A stretch of DNA of 64,000 bases from Siccirubricoccus deserti. Its GTDB lineage: Bacteria; Pseudomonadota; Alphaproteobacteria; Acetobacterales; Acetobacteraceae. How positions within the stretch are numbered: position 1 is the first letter of the stretch; each line of letters starts with the position of its first letter. Below the pieces are notes generated by a model. It had not been told where the DNA came from. It searched no databases and saw nothing but the letters and a program-made list of their open reading frames with translations. The stretch is from NCBI RefSeq assembly GCF_014283215.1, contig NZ_JACOMF010000001.1, positions 285,724 through 349,723 of the forward strand, in the 5' to 3' direction. Positions 8,689-18,243 of this stretch are shown here, piece after piece. Made by a program: the position numbers and the translations under genes.

Positions 8689-9876
8689 ATGCGCCGCCCA
8701 ATGTCTCCCGCCCCTCCCATCGCCCTGTTCGCGCTCGCCGGCTTCACCACTGGATCGGGCATGCGCATGCTGGATCCGCTGCTGCCGATGCTGGCGGCGG
8801 ATCTCGGCGTCACCGTCGCGGCCACCACTCCGGTGGTCGCCGCCTTCGTCGTCGCCTATGGAATGGTGCAGCTGGTCGCCGGCCCGCTCGGCGACCGCCT
8901 GGGCAAGCCGCGCATCGCCTTCTTCGCGCTGCTGCTCTACGGCGCGACGCTGATTGGCAGCGCCATGGCAGCCGACCTTGGCGAACTGGTGGGCTACCGG
9001 GTCCTGGCCGGGATGTGGGCGGGCGCGGTAATTCCGCTGCTGATGGCGCATCTCGGCGACACCGTGCCCTATGCCGAACGCCAGGGCGCGCTGGCGCGGT
9101 TTTCCACCGGGATGGTAATGGCGCAGATGCTGGCCGGGCCGATCGCCGGCATCATCGCGGAATTCCAGGGCTGGCGCCTGCCGCTGATCCTGCTTGGGCT
9201 GCTGGCCTTCGGCGTGGCCACGGCCCTGGCGCTGCGCCTCCGGCAATCCTTGTGGCGACCGCCGCCGCGGCGGACCGGCGCTCCGGGCTATGGCGTGCTG
9301 CTGCGCCGTCCTTCGGGTCGCTGGCTCCTGGCCATCGCCTTCTTCGACGGCTTCTGCCTGTTCGGCGGTGCCTTTCCCTTCGTCGGCGCCTTCCTGGTGG
9401 AAGGCTTCGACCGCGGCATTGCCGAGGCCGGCCTGCTGGTGGCCGGCTTCGGCGCCGGCGCCTTCCTCTACACCCGCTTCGCCCGCCGCCTGGTGCGGCG
9501 CTTCGGCGAGCGTGGGCTGCTGTCGATCGGCGGCACCGGCCTCGCCGTCGGGCTGACGGCCCTGGCGCTGGCGCCGAACTGGTGGGTGGTGGGGCTGCTG
9601 CAGCTCGGGCTCGGCCTGATGTTCTACATGTTCCATGGCGTGCTGCTGACCATGGCAAGCGAGGCCCTGCCGGAGGCCCGTGGCACCGCCATGTCGGCCT
9701 TTGCGATGGCGCTGTTCCTTGGCCAGGGCGCCGGGTCGCTCGCCTTCGGGCTGGGGCTGCTGGTGCTCGATTACCGCGGCACCTTCATCGTCGCCGCCAT
9801 CGGCTCGGCGGCGCTGACCCTTTGGGCGCGGCGCGGCGCCCACGCCAACCAGACGGAAACCGCGCCGTCAGGCTGA
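8689..9876 (+). CDS. MFS transporter, drug/sugar-efflux type
   Basis: This 395-residue protein has about 12 hydrophobic helices. The major-facilitator signature follows helix 2 (GPLGDRLGKPRIAFFALLLY) and motif-C-like glycines lie in GMVMAQMLAGPIAGIIAEF. The size and simple topology fit the AraJ/YdhP-type exporters. There is no periplasmic domain and no neighbouring regulator. An alternative ATG at 8701 would remove four residues. It may be co-transcribed with the SemiSWEET gene just upstream, but no overlap supports coupling. Substrate unknown. Confidence 0.8.
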   Translation: MRRPMSPAPPIALFALAGFTTGSGMRMLDPLLPMLAADLGVTVAATTPVVAAFVVAYGMVQLVAGPLGDRLGKPRIAFFALLLYGATLIGSAMAADLGELVGYRVLAGMWAGAVIPLLMAHLGDTVPYAERQGALARFSTGMVMAQMLAGPIAGIIAEFQGWRLPLILLGLLAFGVATALALRLRQSLWRPPPRRTGAPGYGVLLRRPSGRWLLAIAFFDGFCLFGGAFPFVGAFLVEGFDRGIAEAGLLVAGFGAGAFLYTRFARRLVRRFGERGLLSIGGTGLAVGLTALALAPNWWVVGLLQLGLGLMFYMFHGVLLTMASEALPEARGTAMSAFAMALFLGQGAGSLAFGLGLLVLDYRGTFIVAAIGSAALTLWARRGAHANQTETAPSG

Positions 9877-9959
9877 AAGCCGCGCCGGGTTTTCATCCCC
9901 GGTGGGTCGGAGCAGGGCCAGTGGCAACTGATACCGACCAAAGCGATCATTCACCTGAT

Positions 9960-9979
9960 GCAGGCCGATCGGGGCCTGC
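9960..9979 (-). terminator. Hairpin downstream of the RTX protease gene
   Basis: GCAGGCC and GGCCTGC pair around a six-base loop, 14 bases past the stop of the metalloprotease gene. It is in the right place for transcription termination, though the T-run is weak. Confidence 0.45.
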
Positions 9980-9993
9980 CGGAACCGCAAGCT

Positions 9994-12135
9994 TCAGGCG
10001 AAGTGCACATCCGCCTCGACCAGGCTGGTGACGCCGAGCAGCACGATGACATCGCCCTGGCCGAGGTCGATGGCGCTGCTGCCGCCCACCACCGAGAAGG
10101 CAGCCTGCACCTGGCCGAAGCAGGCGAAGCCGAGGTTGACCAGCAGGATATGGTCCAGGTTGGAAGTGAAATCGCCGATGGCATCGCTGCCGGTCCCGCG
10201 CTCGAAGACGAAGCTGTCGGCGCCGGCCTCGCCGTACAGCACGTCATTGCCGGCCATGCCGTTCAGCGTGTCGGCGCCAGCGCCGCCGAACAGCCAATTC
10301 GCCGTGGCACTGCCGGTCACCCGGTTGTCGAGCGCATTGCCGACGCCGAAGAGGATGGCGCCCAGCAGGGTGAGATTCTCGATCTCCTGGCCGAGGTGGA
10401 AGCCGGCACCGGGGATGTCGGCGAAGACCGTGTCGTTGCCCTCGCCGGCGAATTCGAAGATGAGGTCGGCCGGGGTATCGACGTAGAAGACGTCGTCGCC
10501 GGTCCCGCCGTGGAGGTGGTCGTACTCGCCGAGGCCGGAGGCGCCGTCCAGCGTATCGTTGCCTGCGCCGCCGAACAGCAGGTCGAAGGCGGGATCGGCA
10601 CCACCGGTCAGGTGGTCGTCGCCAGCCTCGCCATGGAGCACATCGGCATCCTCGCCGCCGGTCAGCGTGTCGCAGCCAGCGCCACCGAGCAGGTGGTCGA
10701 GGCCGGCGCCGCCCTCCATGCTGTCGTCGCCATCGCCGCCGTTAAGGATGTCGTTGCCGGCATTGCCGAGGACACTGTCGTCGCCGCCCAGGCCGATGAT
10801 GAGGTTGGCGCCTTCATTGCCGGTGATGGTGTTGGCCTGCTCATTGCCGACGCCGAAGATGTCGCCGGCGCCGCCGGCGAGGACCAGCGCCTCGATATTG
10901 GCGTAGAGGGAATAGCTGGCGGTGGAGCTGACGGTATCGGAGCCTTCGCCGGCATTCTCGAGGATCACATCCGCCTGGCTGTCCACCGCGTAGCTGTCGT
11001 CGCCGGTGCCGCCGCTCAGGGTGTCGGCGCCGGCATCGCCCTCCAGCGTGTCATTGCCGGCGCCACCCTCCAGCCGGTTCGCCGCGGCATTGCCGATCAG
11101 CCGGTCATGGCCGGCGCCGCCCCTGGCATTTTCGATCACCGCGCCGAACGCGATGGCGAGGTTGTCCACCCCGGCGTAGCTCGGCGTCGGCACGGCGGTG
11201 GCGAAGGCAGGGATTTCCAGCCGCCGGTCGGCATCGGTCAGCCGCATCGCGATGCTGCTGAAATGCCCATCCTTCAGGTTGATGATGCTGGGCAGAGTCT
11301 GGTTGCTGGTGTCGATGGTGTCGCTGCCGCCGCCATCCCAGATGGTCTCCAGCAGCCGCGCATCCGGCGCCCAGGCATAGCGCGTGTCACCGGCGTTGGT
11401 CGCGGTGTTGGCGCCGTAAAGATACTGTGCCGCGGCGATGTCGTAGAGCATCGGCGTGCTGGGATAGAGATTGGAGATGCTCCAGGCGTAGCTGCTGGCA
11501 TCGCCGGTGACGGTGACGATCCCGAGGTCTGCCGGGATCTGATAGGCCATGATGGTGTAACGCAGATTGTCCTGCGCGGCCGCCAGGGGGTCGGTGCCCT
11601 CGAAGGGATGCTGCAGCCCGATCGCATGGCCGAGTTCATGCACCAGCACGTAATAGCCATATGCGCCTTCCGCCACAGCGTCGTTGTTGGAATCGGTGCT
11701 GATGTAGATGTCGCCCATCCAGGGCACCGGATTGTAGTTGGTGACGATGGAGGTCAGCGGGTTGAAGCCATAGGCGAAATTCGGCGGATAGGCATAGCCG
11801 CCGATGCCGGTCATGGATTCCTGGCCGAAGCGGATCTGGCCGCCGTCGCCGGCATCCGACACTTCGGTGAAGGTCAGGTTGGCGACCGCCGCCCACTCCG
11901 CCAGGGCCTGTCGCGCCCCGGCCTGCATTCCCGTGTCGAAGACGGCAAAGCCGGGGTGGTCGCCCGGGGACTCATAGCCGGCCGGCACGCCGGCCATGAA
12001 GCTGTAGGTCACCGAGACCGCGGTGCCGATGCCGGCGAAGTCCAGCAGCGGCGTGTTGACCGCGAGCGGAAAGTTCCAGCGGGCGGAGCGGCCGGAGTCT
12101 TCCAGAACATACAGGAGAGGATCGAATACGCTCAC
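9994..12135 (-). CDS. Serralysin-like RTX metalloprotease (type I secreted)
   Basis: The protein is about 713 residues. The zinc site HELGHAIGLQH (about 166-176) has the HExxHxxGxxH form of metzincins, followed by the Met-turn YTIMAYQ about 20 residues later. From about residue 325 onward there are several blocks of calcium-binding nonapeptides (GGAGNDTLEG and GGTGDDS types), interspersed with the ADVIFEFAGEGNDTV-type segments of secreted RTX proteins. There is no N-terminal signal peptide, and the C-terminus is hydrophobic and acidic, as expected for type I export. No ABC-exporter genes lie nearby. I prefer the GTG at 12135 (GAGGGG eight bases upstream) over the GTG at 12144. Confidence 0.85.
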   Translation of the reverse strand: MSVFDPLLYVLEDSGRSARWNFPLAVNTPLLDFAGIGTAVSVTYSFMAGVPAGYESPGDHPGFAVFDTGMQAGARQALAEWAAVANLTFTEVSDAGDGGQIRFGQESMTGIGGYAYPPNFAYGFNPLTSIVTNYNPVPWMGDIYISTDSNNDAVAEGAYGYYVLVHELGHAIGLQHPFEGTDPLAAAQDNLRYTIMAYQIPADLGIVTVTGDASSYAWSISNLYPSTPMLYDIAAAQYLYGANTATNAGDTRYAWAPDARLLETIWDGGGSDTIDTSNQTLPSIINLKDGHFSSIAMRLTDADRRLEIPAFATAVPTPSYAGVDNLAIAFGAVIENARGGAGHDRLIGNAAANRLEGGAGNDTLEGDAGADTLSGGTGDDSYAVDSQADVILENAGEGSDTVSSTASYSLYANIEALVLAGGAGDIFGVGNEQANTITGNEGANLIIGLGGDDSVLGNAGNDILNGGDGDDSMEGGAGLDHLLGGAGCDTLTGGEDADVLHGEAGDDHLTGGADPAFDLLFGGAGNDTLDGASGLGEYDHLHGGTGDDVFYVDTPADLIFEFAGEGNDTVFADIPGAGFHLGQEIENLTLLGAILFGVGNALDNRVTGSATANWLFGGAGADTLNGMAGNDVLYGEAGADSFVFERGTGSDAIGDFTSNLDHILLVNLGFACFGQVQAAFSVVGGSSAIDLGQGDVIVLLGVTSLVEADVHFA

Positions 12136-12305
12136 CTGCCTCACCCCTCGCCGGCATCATGGCTCGCCGTCTTCTACTGACGCTGCACTACCAATTCGTT
12201 GCGGCCGGCGGTTGAAAGCCCGTCGCGCCGAGACAGCCTGGCCGACCGGCCCTTGACGGCAGCGGCACCAAGGCGCTTAGCCGGGATCAACGAGGAAGAC
12301 GAGAC

Positions 12306-13502
12306 GTGGCCATGCCCATCGCCGACCTGTCAGATGATTCGACGTCGCTCGCTGACTTCTTCACCCTCTGCGGCGCCAATGCCTGGTCCAGCCGGGTTGT
12401 GGCGCTGACCAACCCAGCCCAGTCCGGCTCGCTCAGCAGCCGGGCGGCGCAGTACCGGCATGCGCTGGAACTCGCCCTCGCCCGGCTCGGTGATCGCCGC
12501 GCGCTGGCCCGCGCCACCCCGGCGGAGCGCCGGCTCTGCGGCTTCGCGCGGGACGCGGTGCAACTTGCCGAGAGCCTGCCGGCGGCGGCGCGCGACCGGC
12601 TGCGCGCCGACCTCACCGCCGGGCTGACCGGCCAGCGCACCCTGATCCCGCTGTTCCACCTGCTGCGCACCGCGGCAGGGCTGCGGGCCCGCGGCTTCAA
12701 CATCGAATTCGCCGGGCTGGCCGAAGGCGCGCCCTTCGACCTGTTGGCGCGGCGTGACGGCGCCACCGCCGAGGTGGTGTGCGAAACCGCCTCCGCCGAA
12801 GAGGGCCGGCCGGTGCACCGCGGCGACTGGTTCTCCCTGGTCGACCGCATCAACCCGGAGCTGCTGAGCTGGTTGGCCGCCCACCCCGGCCGCTACCTGC
12901 TGAAGATGACCTTGCCGGAGGGCATCTCCGGCCCCGAGCAGCTGGCCGAGTTGCACCAGCGCATCAGCGACATGCTGGCGGCGGAGAAGCGCCAGGACGC
13001 CGGAGCACAGGCGATCCTGAAGCTGGACCCGTTGGTGCTGGCCGGGGCGCAGTTGCCGGATTTGCCCGGCGGGCTGCCGGCGCGGCTGCGGGCGCTATTC
13101 GGGCCGGAGGCGCATCTGGCGGTCACCGCCGATGTCAGCAGCGGCAGCGTCTTCGCCATGGCCGCCCGGGCGGGGCGGGAGAATGAGATCAGCGCCGCGG
13201 TCTGCCGGCGCCTGGCGCTGGCCGCAGGGGCCCGGCTGACCGGGCGGCATCCCGGCATCCTTGCCGTCTTCCTCGAGGAGCTTGACCGCAGCGAATGGCG
13301 GGTGCTGCGCGAGGCACTGGAACTGGAGGGCGCGGTTCGCCGTTTCTTGACCACTCCGGCGGCGAAGCGGGTGGTGGCGGTTTCCTGCACCTCCCGCTTC
13401 GAGATGTTCGGGGCAACGGAGGGCGAACTGCGGTTTCGCAACCAGGCCCATCCGGCGGCAAGGCTGCCGGGGCTGGCGCCGGCCGTGCTCTCGTCCCTGT
13501 GA
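12306..13502 (+). CDS. Conserved-looking protein of unknown function, 398 residues
   Basis: I do not recognise this protein. It is soluble, rich in Ala, Leu and Arg, with no signal peptide or membrane span. The N-terminal 120 residues are helical. The centre (about 135-160) has the pattern GFNIEFAGLAEGAPFDLLA followed by TAEVVCETASAEE, which loosely recalls the Asp/Glu layout of PD-(D/E)XK nuclease-like folds, but the usual Lys is absent. The GTG start at 12306 has GAGGAAG seven bases upstream, and an ATG at 12312 is also possible. It is divergent from the RTX protease and is followed by a small ORF. Codon use and length suggest a real gene. Confidence 0.6.
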   Translation: MAMPIADLSDDSTSLADFFTLCGANAWSSRVVALTNPAQSGSLSSRAAQYRHALELALARLGDRRALARATPAERRLCGFARDAVQLAESLPAAARDRLRADLTAGLTGQRTLIPLFHLLRTAAGLRARGFNIEFAGLAEGAPFDLLARRDGATAEVVCETASAEEGRPVHRGDWFSLVDRINPELLSWLAAHPGRYLLKMTLPEGISGPEQLAELHQRISDMLAAEKRQDAGAQAILKLDPLVLAGAQLPDLPGGLPARLRALFGPEAHLAVTADVSSGSVFAMAARAGRENEISAAVCRRLALAAGARLTGRHPGILAVFLEELDRSEWRVLREALELEGAVRRFLTTPAAKRVVAVSCTSRFEMFGATEGELRFRNQAHPAARLPGLAPAVLSSL

Positions 13503-13611
13503 CCGCAGGCTTTCCGTGTAACGTGCTGCAACTGTCGGGTTCCTGCCACGTTCCCGCTGGCGAATGGCCGCTCCCGCCTGCGCGGGCGCGGCTACGAGGA
13601 TGAGGACCCCG

Positions 13612-13749
13612 ATGACCGAACGTGAGTTCCAGGCGAAGCTGGCAGAGCTGGACCGGTTGCTGAACGACCCTGAGATCCGCATGGATCCCGATCGGGTCTG
13701 GACACTGCTGGCCGAGATCAGCGCGCGGGACATGCGGCCCGCCGCCTGA
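13612..13749 (+). CDS. Small protein, 45 residues, unknown function
   Basis: This short acidic helical protein begins MTEREFQAKLAELDRLLNDP and contains RMDPDRVWTLLAEIS. It has no signal peptide or cysteines. The ATG at 13612 is preceded by GAGG, and an in-frame ATG at 13600 is an alternative. It lies 109 bases after the unknown 398-residue protein and is closed by a strong terminator, so it could be the last gene of that unit. The regular amphipathic heptads suggest a folded or partner-binding helix pair. Confidence 0.6.
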   Translation: MTEREFQAKLAELDRLLNDPEIRMDPDRVWTLLAEISARDMRPAA

Positions 13750-13774
13750 CGCTGCCAATGGCGAGGGCAGCAGA

Positions 13775-13804
13775 ACGCCCCGGCCACCTCCGTGGCCGGG
13801 GCGT
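13775..13804. terminator. Strong bidirectional terminator hairpin
   Basis: ACGCCCCGGCCAC and GTGGCCGGGGCGT pair perfectly (13 bp) around a CTCC loop, followed by CTCGTTT on the plus strand. It separates the small ORF ending at 13749 from the thiolase gene, which ends at 13811 on the other strand. Confidence 0.85.
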
Positions 13805-13810
13805 CTCGTT

Positions 13811-15013
13811 TCAGGCGACCTCGAACAAGCCGGCGGCGCCCTGGCCGCCACCGATGCATATCGTCACCACCACGTATTTGCCGCCCCGCCGCTTCGCCTC
13901 GATCAGCGCATGGCCGGTCATCCGCGCGCCGCTCATTCCATAGGGGTGGCCGATGGAGATGGCACCGCCGTTGACGTTCAACCGCTCATCCGGGATGCCG
14001 AGCCGGTCGCGGCAGTAGATCACCTGGCAGGCGAAGGCCTCGTTCAGCTCCCACAGGTCGATGTCGTCCATCTTCAGCCCGTGCTTCGCCAGCAGCTTCG
14101 GCACGGCGAAGACCGGGCCGATACCCATCTCCGCCGGGTCGCAGCCCGCGACGGCCATGCCACGATAGATGCCGAGTGGCTGCAATCCGCGCCGTTCCGC
14201 CTCCTTCGCCTCCATCACCACCGCAGCCGAGGCGCCGTCCGAGAGCTGGCTGGCATTGCCGGCGGTGATGTAGCGGCCTTCGGTGATCCGCTGGCCCTCG
14301 GTCAGCACCGGCTTCAGCCCGGAGAGGCCGGCCAGGGTGGTGTCGGGGCGGTTGCCCTCATCCTTCGCCAGCGTCACCTCCTTGTGGGAGATCGCGCCGG
14401 TCGCCTTGTCGGCGACGGCCATGATGCTCGGCAGCGGCACGATCTCGGCGCCGAAGCGGCCGAGGCCCTGGGCAGCGGCGGTGCGCTGCTGGCTGCGCAG
14501 GGCGTATTCATCCTGCGCCTCGCGCGTCACCTGGTAGCGCTCGGCGACGATCTCAGCGGTCTCCAGCATCGACATGTAGAGCTGCGGCACATGCTCCACG
14601 AGCCAGGGATCGCGGGTGCGATAACGGTTCATCTTGTCGTTCTGCACCAGCGAGATGGATTCGAGCCCGCCGCCGACCGCCACCTGCATGCCATCGGCGA
14701 TCACCTGCTTTGCCGCGGTGGCGATAGCCATCAGCCCGGAGGAGCACTGCCGGTCCACCGACATGCCGGGGATGCTGTCCGGCAGGCCGGCGCGCAGGGC
14801 GCATTGCCGGGCGAAATTCGAGCCCTGGCTGCCCTGCTGCAGCGCGGCACCCATCACCACGTCCTCGACCTCGGCAGGGTCGATGCCTGCGCGCCGCACC
14901 GCCTCGGCGATGACATGGCCGCCCAGCGCCTGCGCCGGGGTGTCGTTGAAGGCGCCGCGGTAGGCCCGCCCGATCGGCGTCCGCGCGGTCGAGACGATGA
15001 CGGCACTGCGCAT
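13811..15013 (-). CDS. Acetyl-CoA C-acyltransferase (thiolase)
   Basis: This 400-residue thiolase carries the acyl-accepting cysteine in [13 protein letters not shown] (Cys90). The NEAFA motif, the catalytic histidine in [10 protein letters not shown], and the second cysteine in [10 protein letters not shown] are all present. Such enzymes cleave 3-ketoacyl-CoA in beta-oxidation or condense acetyl-CoA. The long-chain FadA/FadI type is likelier than PhaA, judging from the [11 protein letters not shown] loop, but the sequence alone does not settle it. A PaaI-type thioesterase lies 66 bases upstream on the same strand, suggesting a two-gene acyl-CoA unit. Confidence 0.9.
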   Translation of the reverse strand: MRSAVIVSTARTPIGRAYRGAFNDTPAQALGGHVIAEAVRRAGIDPAEVEDVVMGAALQQGSQGSNFARQCALRAGLPDSIPGMSVDRQCSSGLMAIATAAKQVIADGMQVAVGGGLESISLVQNDKMNRYRTRDPWLVEHVPQLYMSMLETAEIVAERYQVTREAQDEYALRSQQRTAAAQGLGRFGAEIVPLPSIMAVADKATGAISHKEVTLAKDEGNRPDTTLAGLSGLKPVLTEGQRITEGRYITAGNASQLSDGASAAVVMEAKEAERRGLQPLGIYRGMAVAGCDPAEMGIGPVFAVPKLLAKHGLKMDDIDLWELNEAFACQVIYCRDRLGIPDERLNVNGGAISIGHPYGMSGARMTGHALIEAKRRGGKYVVVTICIGGGQGAAGLFEVA

Positions 15014-15079
15014 TTCCGCTTCCTCCGGTGTTCCGCGACGGGTCGCGGCCTGGCCGGCCTCCGCCGCCGCGTGTCGCGT

Positions 15080-15544
15080 CTAGGCTCCCAGTATCTTCCA
15101 CACGCCATCGGCATGCACCAGCACCCGATCGCCGGACATCAACGTGCCGCGGATGAAGACGACGCTGCGCGTCGCGCGCAGCACCTCGCCACGGCCGATG
15201 ACGAGTTCGCCGAGCTTGCCGGGCGCAATGAAGTGGTGATTGAGCTGCACGGTCGTCACCGGCTTGCGGCCGGCGCTTTCCCACACCGTCATGCCGAGCA
15301 CGTCATCCATGAAGCTCATCAGCATGCCGCCATGGACGACGCCGCCGATGTTCAGGTGGCGCTGCTCCGGCAGGAAGGCATACTCCCACGCATCGCCGGC
15401 GCGGCGGGCGAGGAAAGGGCCGACCATGGCCGGGTAATCCTTGGCCGGCACGGGCTTCCAGCCACCGGCCTGCAGCGCGGCGGGGATGGTGGCGGCGGTC
15501 TGCAGCCCGGGAAAGCGGGCCTCGGGGGGCGAAATCTCGTTCAT
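15080..15544 (-). CDS. PaaI-family hotdog thioesterase
   Basis: This 154-residue hotdog-fold protein has the family motif HLNIGGVVHGGMLMSFMDD (residues 63-81): Asn65, the HGG turn at 71-73 and the acidic residue at 80-81 that activates water. Members hydrolyse acyl-CoA thioesters, often of aromatic or short-chain acids. It is probably cytoplasmic and tetrameric, as usual for the family. It sits upstream of the thiolase and downstream of tlyA (31-base gap), all on the same strand. Confidence 0.8.
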   Translation of the reverse strand: MNEISPPEARFPGLQTAATIPAALQAGGWKPVPAKDYPAMVGPFLARRAGDAWEYAFLPEQRHLNIGGVVHGGMLMSFMDDVLGMTVWESAGRKPVTTVQLNHHFIAPGKLGELVIGRGEVLRATRSVVFIRGTLMSGDRVLVHADGVWKILGA

Positions 15545-15575
15545 GCGCAGGGTATAGCGGCCTTGCTGCGCCGCG

Positions 15576-16367
15576 TCATATCGTTCGCTTGGCGACGATC
15601 AGGAACTCCCGGTTGCCTTCCGGGCCCAGCAGCGGGCTCGGCTCGACACCGAGCACCTGCCAACCCGGCAACGCGGCCCACCAGGCGGCGATGCGGTCAC
15701 AGACCGCGCCATGCACCGCCGGATCCCGGACCACGCCGCCCTTGGCGATGGCCGGTCCCACCTCGAATTGCGGCTTGATCAGCGCCACCGCCCAGGCGCC
15801 GGGGGAGCAGAGGCCGAGCGGGAACGGCAGGATGGTCTGCAGGCCGATGAAGCTGGCGTCGCAGACCAGCACCCCGGGAGGCTCAGGCACCTGCGCCGCA
15901 TCGAGGTAGCGGGCATTGACCCGTTCCAGCACCACCACCCGCGGGTCGTTGCGCAGCCTCCAGGCGAGCTGTCCATGCCCGACATCCACGGCATAGACCT
16001 TCGCCGCGCCATGGTGCAGCAGCACATCGGTGAAGCCGCCGGTGGAGGCGCCGATGTCGAGGCAGATCCGCCCTGCCGGCGACAGGCCGAAATGCCCGAT
16101 CGCATGCGCCAGCTTCACCCCGCCACGCGACACCCAGGGGTGGTCCTGCCCGCGCACCTCCAGCGGCAGGCCGGCCGCGAGCATCTGCCCCGGCTTCTCG
16201 ATCCGGCGGGTCTCGGAAAACACCTTGCCGGCGAGGATCAGCGCCTGCGCCCGCGTCCGGCTCTCGGCCAAGCCACGGTCGACCAGCGCCTGGTCGGCGC
16301 GTTCCTTGGCGATGGCCTCAGGCCCGCGCCGGCCGGTGCGCCACGGCGTCGCTGCCGAGGGCGGCAA
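15576..16367 (-). CDS. tlyA: TlyA-family rRNA 2'-O-methyltransferase
   Basis: The protein has 263 residues. An S4 RNA-binding domain occupies about residues 20-70 ([20 protein letters not shown]), followed by a FtsJ-like methyltransferase domain with the SAM motif [13 protein letters not shown] (102-114). The catalytic set is visible as Lys in GGVKLAHA, Asp in CDASFI, Lys in LIKPQFE and Glu in NREFLIV. TlyA proteins methylate cytidines of 16S/23S rRNA, and in some bacteria this affects capreomycin sensitivity. The only usable start is a TTG at 16367, which overlaps the 3' end of dxs by 50 bases, so expression probably depends on dxs translation. Confidence 0.88.
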   Translation of the reverse strand: MPPSAATPWRTGRRGPEAIAKERADQALVDRGLAESRTRAQALILAGKVFSETRRIEKPGQMLAAGLPLEVRGQDHPWVSRGGVKLAHAIGHFGLSPAGRICLDIGASTGGFTDVLLHHGAAKVYAVDVGHGQLAWRLRNDPRVVVLERVNARYLDAAQVPEPPGVLVCDASFIGLQTILPFPLGLCSPGAWAVALIKPQFEVGPAIAKGGVVRDPAVHGAVCDRIAAWWAALPGWQVLGVEPSPLLGPEGNREFLIVAKRTI

Positions 16368-18243
16368 CGGCGGCGGCGACGATCTGCGCCGCGTTCAGCC
16401 CGGCCTCATCATACTGCTTCTTCGGGCTCTCATGGTCGATGAAGCAGTCCGGCAGGCACATCGGCCGCAGCTTCAGCCCGTTGTCGAGCAGCCCCTTCCA
16501 GGCGAGGTGCTGCATGACGAAGCTGCCGAAGCCGCCGACCGAGCCTTCCTCGATGGTGATCAGCACCGCATGCTCGCGCGCCAGCCGCTCGACCAGCGCG
16601 GTGTCCAGCGGCTTGGCGAAGCGGGCATCGGCGACGGTGGTGGACAGCCCACGGGCGCCAAGCTCCTCGGCCGCCTTCAGGCATTCCCGCAGCCGCGCAC
16701 CATAGGAGAGGATGGCGACGGTGGTGCCTTCCTTGACGATGCGGCCGCGGCCAATCTCGAGCGGCGTGCCGCGCTTCGGCAGTTCCAGCCCGAAGCCTTC
16801 GCCGCGCGGGTAGCGGAAGGCGCTGGGCCGGTCGTCGATGGCGGCGGAGGTCGCCACCATATGCATCAGCTCCTGCTCATCGGCCGCAGCCATCAGCACC
16901 ATCTTCGGCAAGCAGCCGAGATAGGCGATGTCGAAGCTGCCGGCATGGGTCGCGCCATCGGCACCGACCAGCCCGGCGCGGTCGATGGCGAAGCGCACCG
17001 GCAGGGACTGCAGCGCCACATCGTGCACCACCTGGTCATAGGCACGCTGCAGGAAGGTGGAATAGATCGCGCAGAAGGGCTTCATCCCCTCCGTCGCCAT
17101 GCCGGCGGCGAAGGTGACGGCGTGCTGCTCGGCGATGCCGACATCAAAGCTGCGCTTCGGGAAGCGCTTGGCGAAGGCGTCGAGGCCAGTGCCGGAGGGC
17201 ATGGCGGCGTTGATCGCCACGATGCTCTCATCCGCCTCGGCCTCGGCGATCAGCGCGTTGGAGAAGACCTTGGTGAAGCTCGGCGGGCCGGGCGGCGCCT
17301 TCACCTGCTCGCCGGTGATGACGTTGAACTTCACCACACCGTGATACTTGTCGGCGCTGGCCTCGGCCGGGGCATAGCCCTTGCCCTTCTTGGTTACCAC
17401 ATGCAGCAGGATCGGCCCCTGCAATTCGGTGTCGCGCAGGTTGCGCAGCACCGGCAGCAGATGGTCGAGGTCATGCCCATCGATCGGGCCGACGTAGTAG
17501 AAGCCCAGCTCCTCAAACAAGGTGCCGCCGGTCAGCAGGCCGCGGGCATATTCATCGGCACGCTTGGCGGCGCGCTCGATCGGCGCCGGGAAGTGGCGTG
17601 CCAGCTTCGCCATCATCTCGCGGATCGAGAGGAAGGGCCGGGAGGAGACGACCTTCGACAGATAGGCGCTCATCGCCCCGACCGGCGGGGCGATCGACAT
17701 GTCGTTGTCGTTCAGCACGACGATCAGCCGCGACTTGTTGGCGCCGGCGTTGTTCATCGCCTCATAGGCCATGCCGGCGCTCATCGCGCCGTCGCCGATC
17801 ACCGCAATGACGTTGCGTGGCTTGCCCTGCAGGTCGCTCGCCACCGCCATGCCGAGGCCGGAGGAGATGGAGGTGCTGGAATGCGCCGCGCCGAAGGGGT
17901 CGTACTCGCTCTCACTGCGGCGGGTGAAGCCGGAGAGGCCGCCGCCCTGGCGCAGCGTGCGGATGCGGTCGCGCCGCCCGGTCAGGATCTTGTGCGGATA
18001 GGCCTGGTGGCCGACGTCCCAGATGAGCCGGTCCTTCGGCGTCTCGAACACCGCATGGACCGCGACGGTCAGCTCGACCACACCGAGCGAGGCACCGAGA
18101 TGGCCGCCGGTCTGGCTGACGGCGTGGATGGTTTCCGCCCGCAGCTCATCGGCCAGTTGCTTGAGCTGCTCACCGGAGAAATTGCGCAGATCGGCCGGGA
18201 CGCGCACCCGGTCGAGGAGCGGGGTGGAGGGTGGTTGGGACAT
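16318..18243 (-). CDS. dxs: 1-deoxy-D-xylulose-5-phosphate synthase
   Basis: Dxs condenses pyruvate and glyceraldehyde-3-phosphate with thiamine diphosphate, the first step of the MEP isoprenoid pathway. The 641-residue protein shows [12 protein letters not shown] (the catalytic His region), [16 protein letters not shown], the ThDP-binding GDGAMSAG (150-157) followed by NNAG, and the transketolase C-terminal domain with the DGATHAG motif. Length is normal. Its ATG overlaps the ispA stop codon by one base (TGATG), and tlyA overlaps its own 3' end, so the genes form one operon. Confidence 0.97.
   Translation of the reverse strand: MSQPPSTPLLDRVRVPADLRNFSGEQLKQLADELRAETIHAVSQTGGHLGASLGVVELTVAVHAVFETPKDRLIWDVGHQAYPHKILTGRRDRIRTLRQGGGLSGFTRRSESEYDPFGAAHSSTSISSGLGMAVASDLQGKPRNVIAVIGDGAMSAGMAYEAMNNAGANKSRLIVVLNDNDMSIAPPVGAMSAYLSKVVSSRPFLSIREMMAKLARHFPAPIERAAKRADEYARGLLTGGTLFEELGFYYVGPIDGHDLDHLLPVLRNLRDTELQGPILLHVVTKKGKGYAPAEASADKYHGVVKFNVITGEQVKAPPGPPSFTKVFSNALIAEAEADESIVAINAAMPSGTGLDAFAKRFPKRSFDVGIAEQHAVTFAAGMATEGMKPFCAIYSTFLQRAYDQVVHDVALQSLPVRFAIDRAGLVGADGATHAGSFDIAYLGCLPKMVLMAAADEQELMHMVATSAAIDDRPSAFRYPRGEGFGLELPKRGTPLEIGRGRIVKEGTTVAILSYGARLRECLKAAEELGARGLSTTVADARFAKPLDTALVERLAREHAVLITIEEGSVGGFGSFVMQHLAWKGLLDNGLKLRPMCLPDCFIDHESPKKQYDEAGLNAAQIVAAAVAALGSDAVAHRPARA

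Noticed and set aside
10500..11100. Tandem DNA repeats or a CRISPR-like array
   Set aside because: The periodicity is the 27-base coding of RTX nonapeptides in the protease gene; there are no constant repeats with variable spacers.
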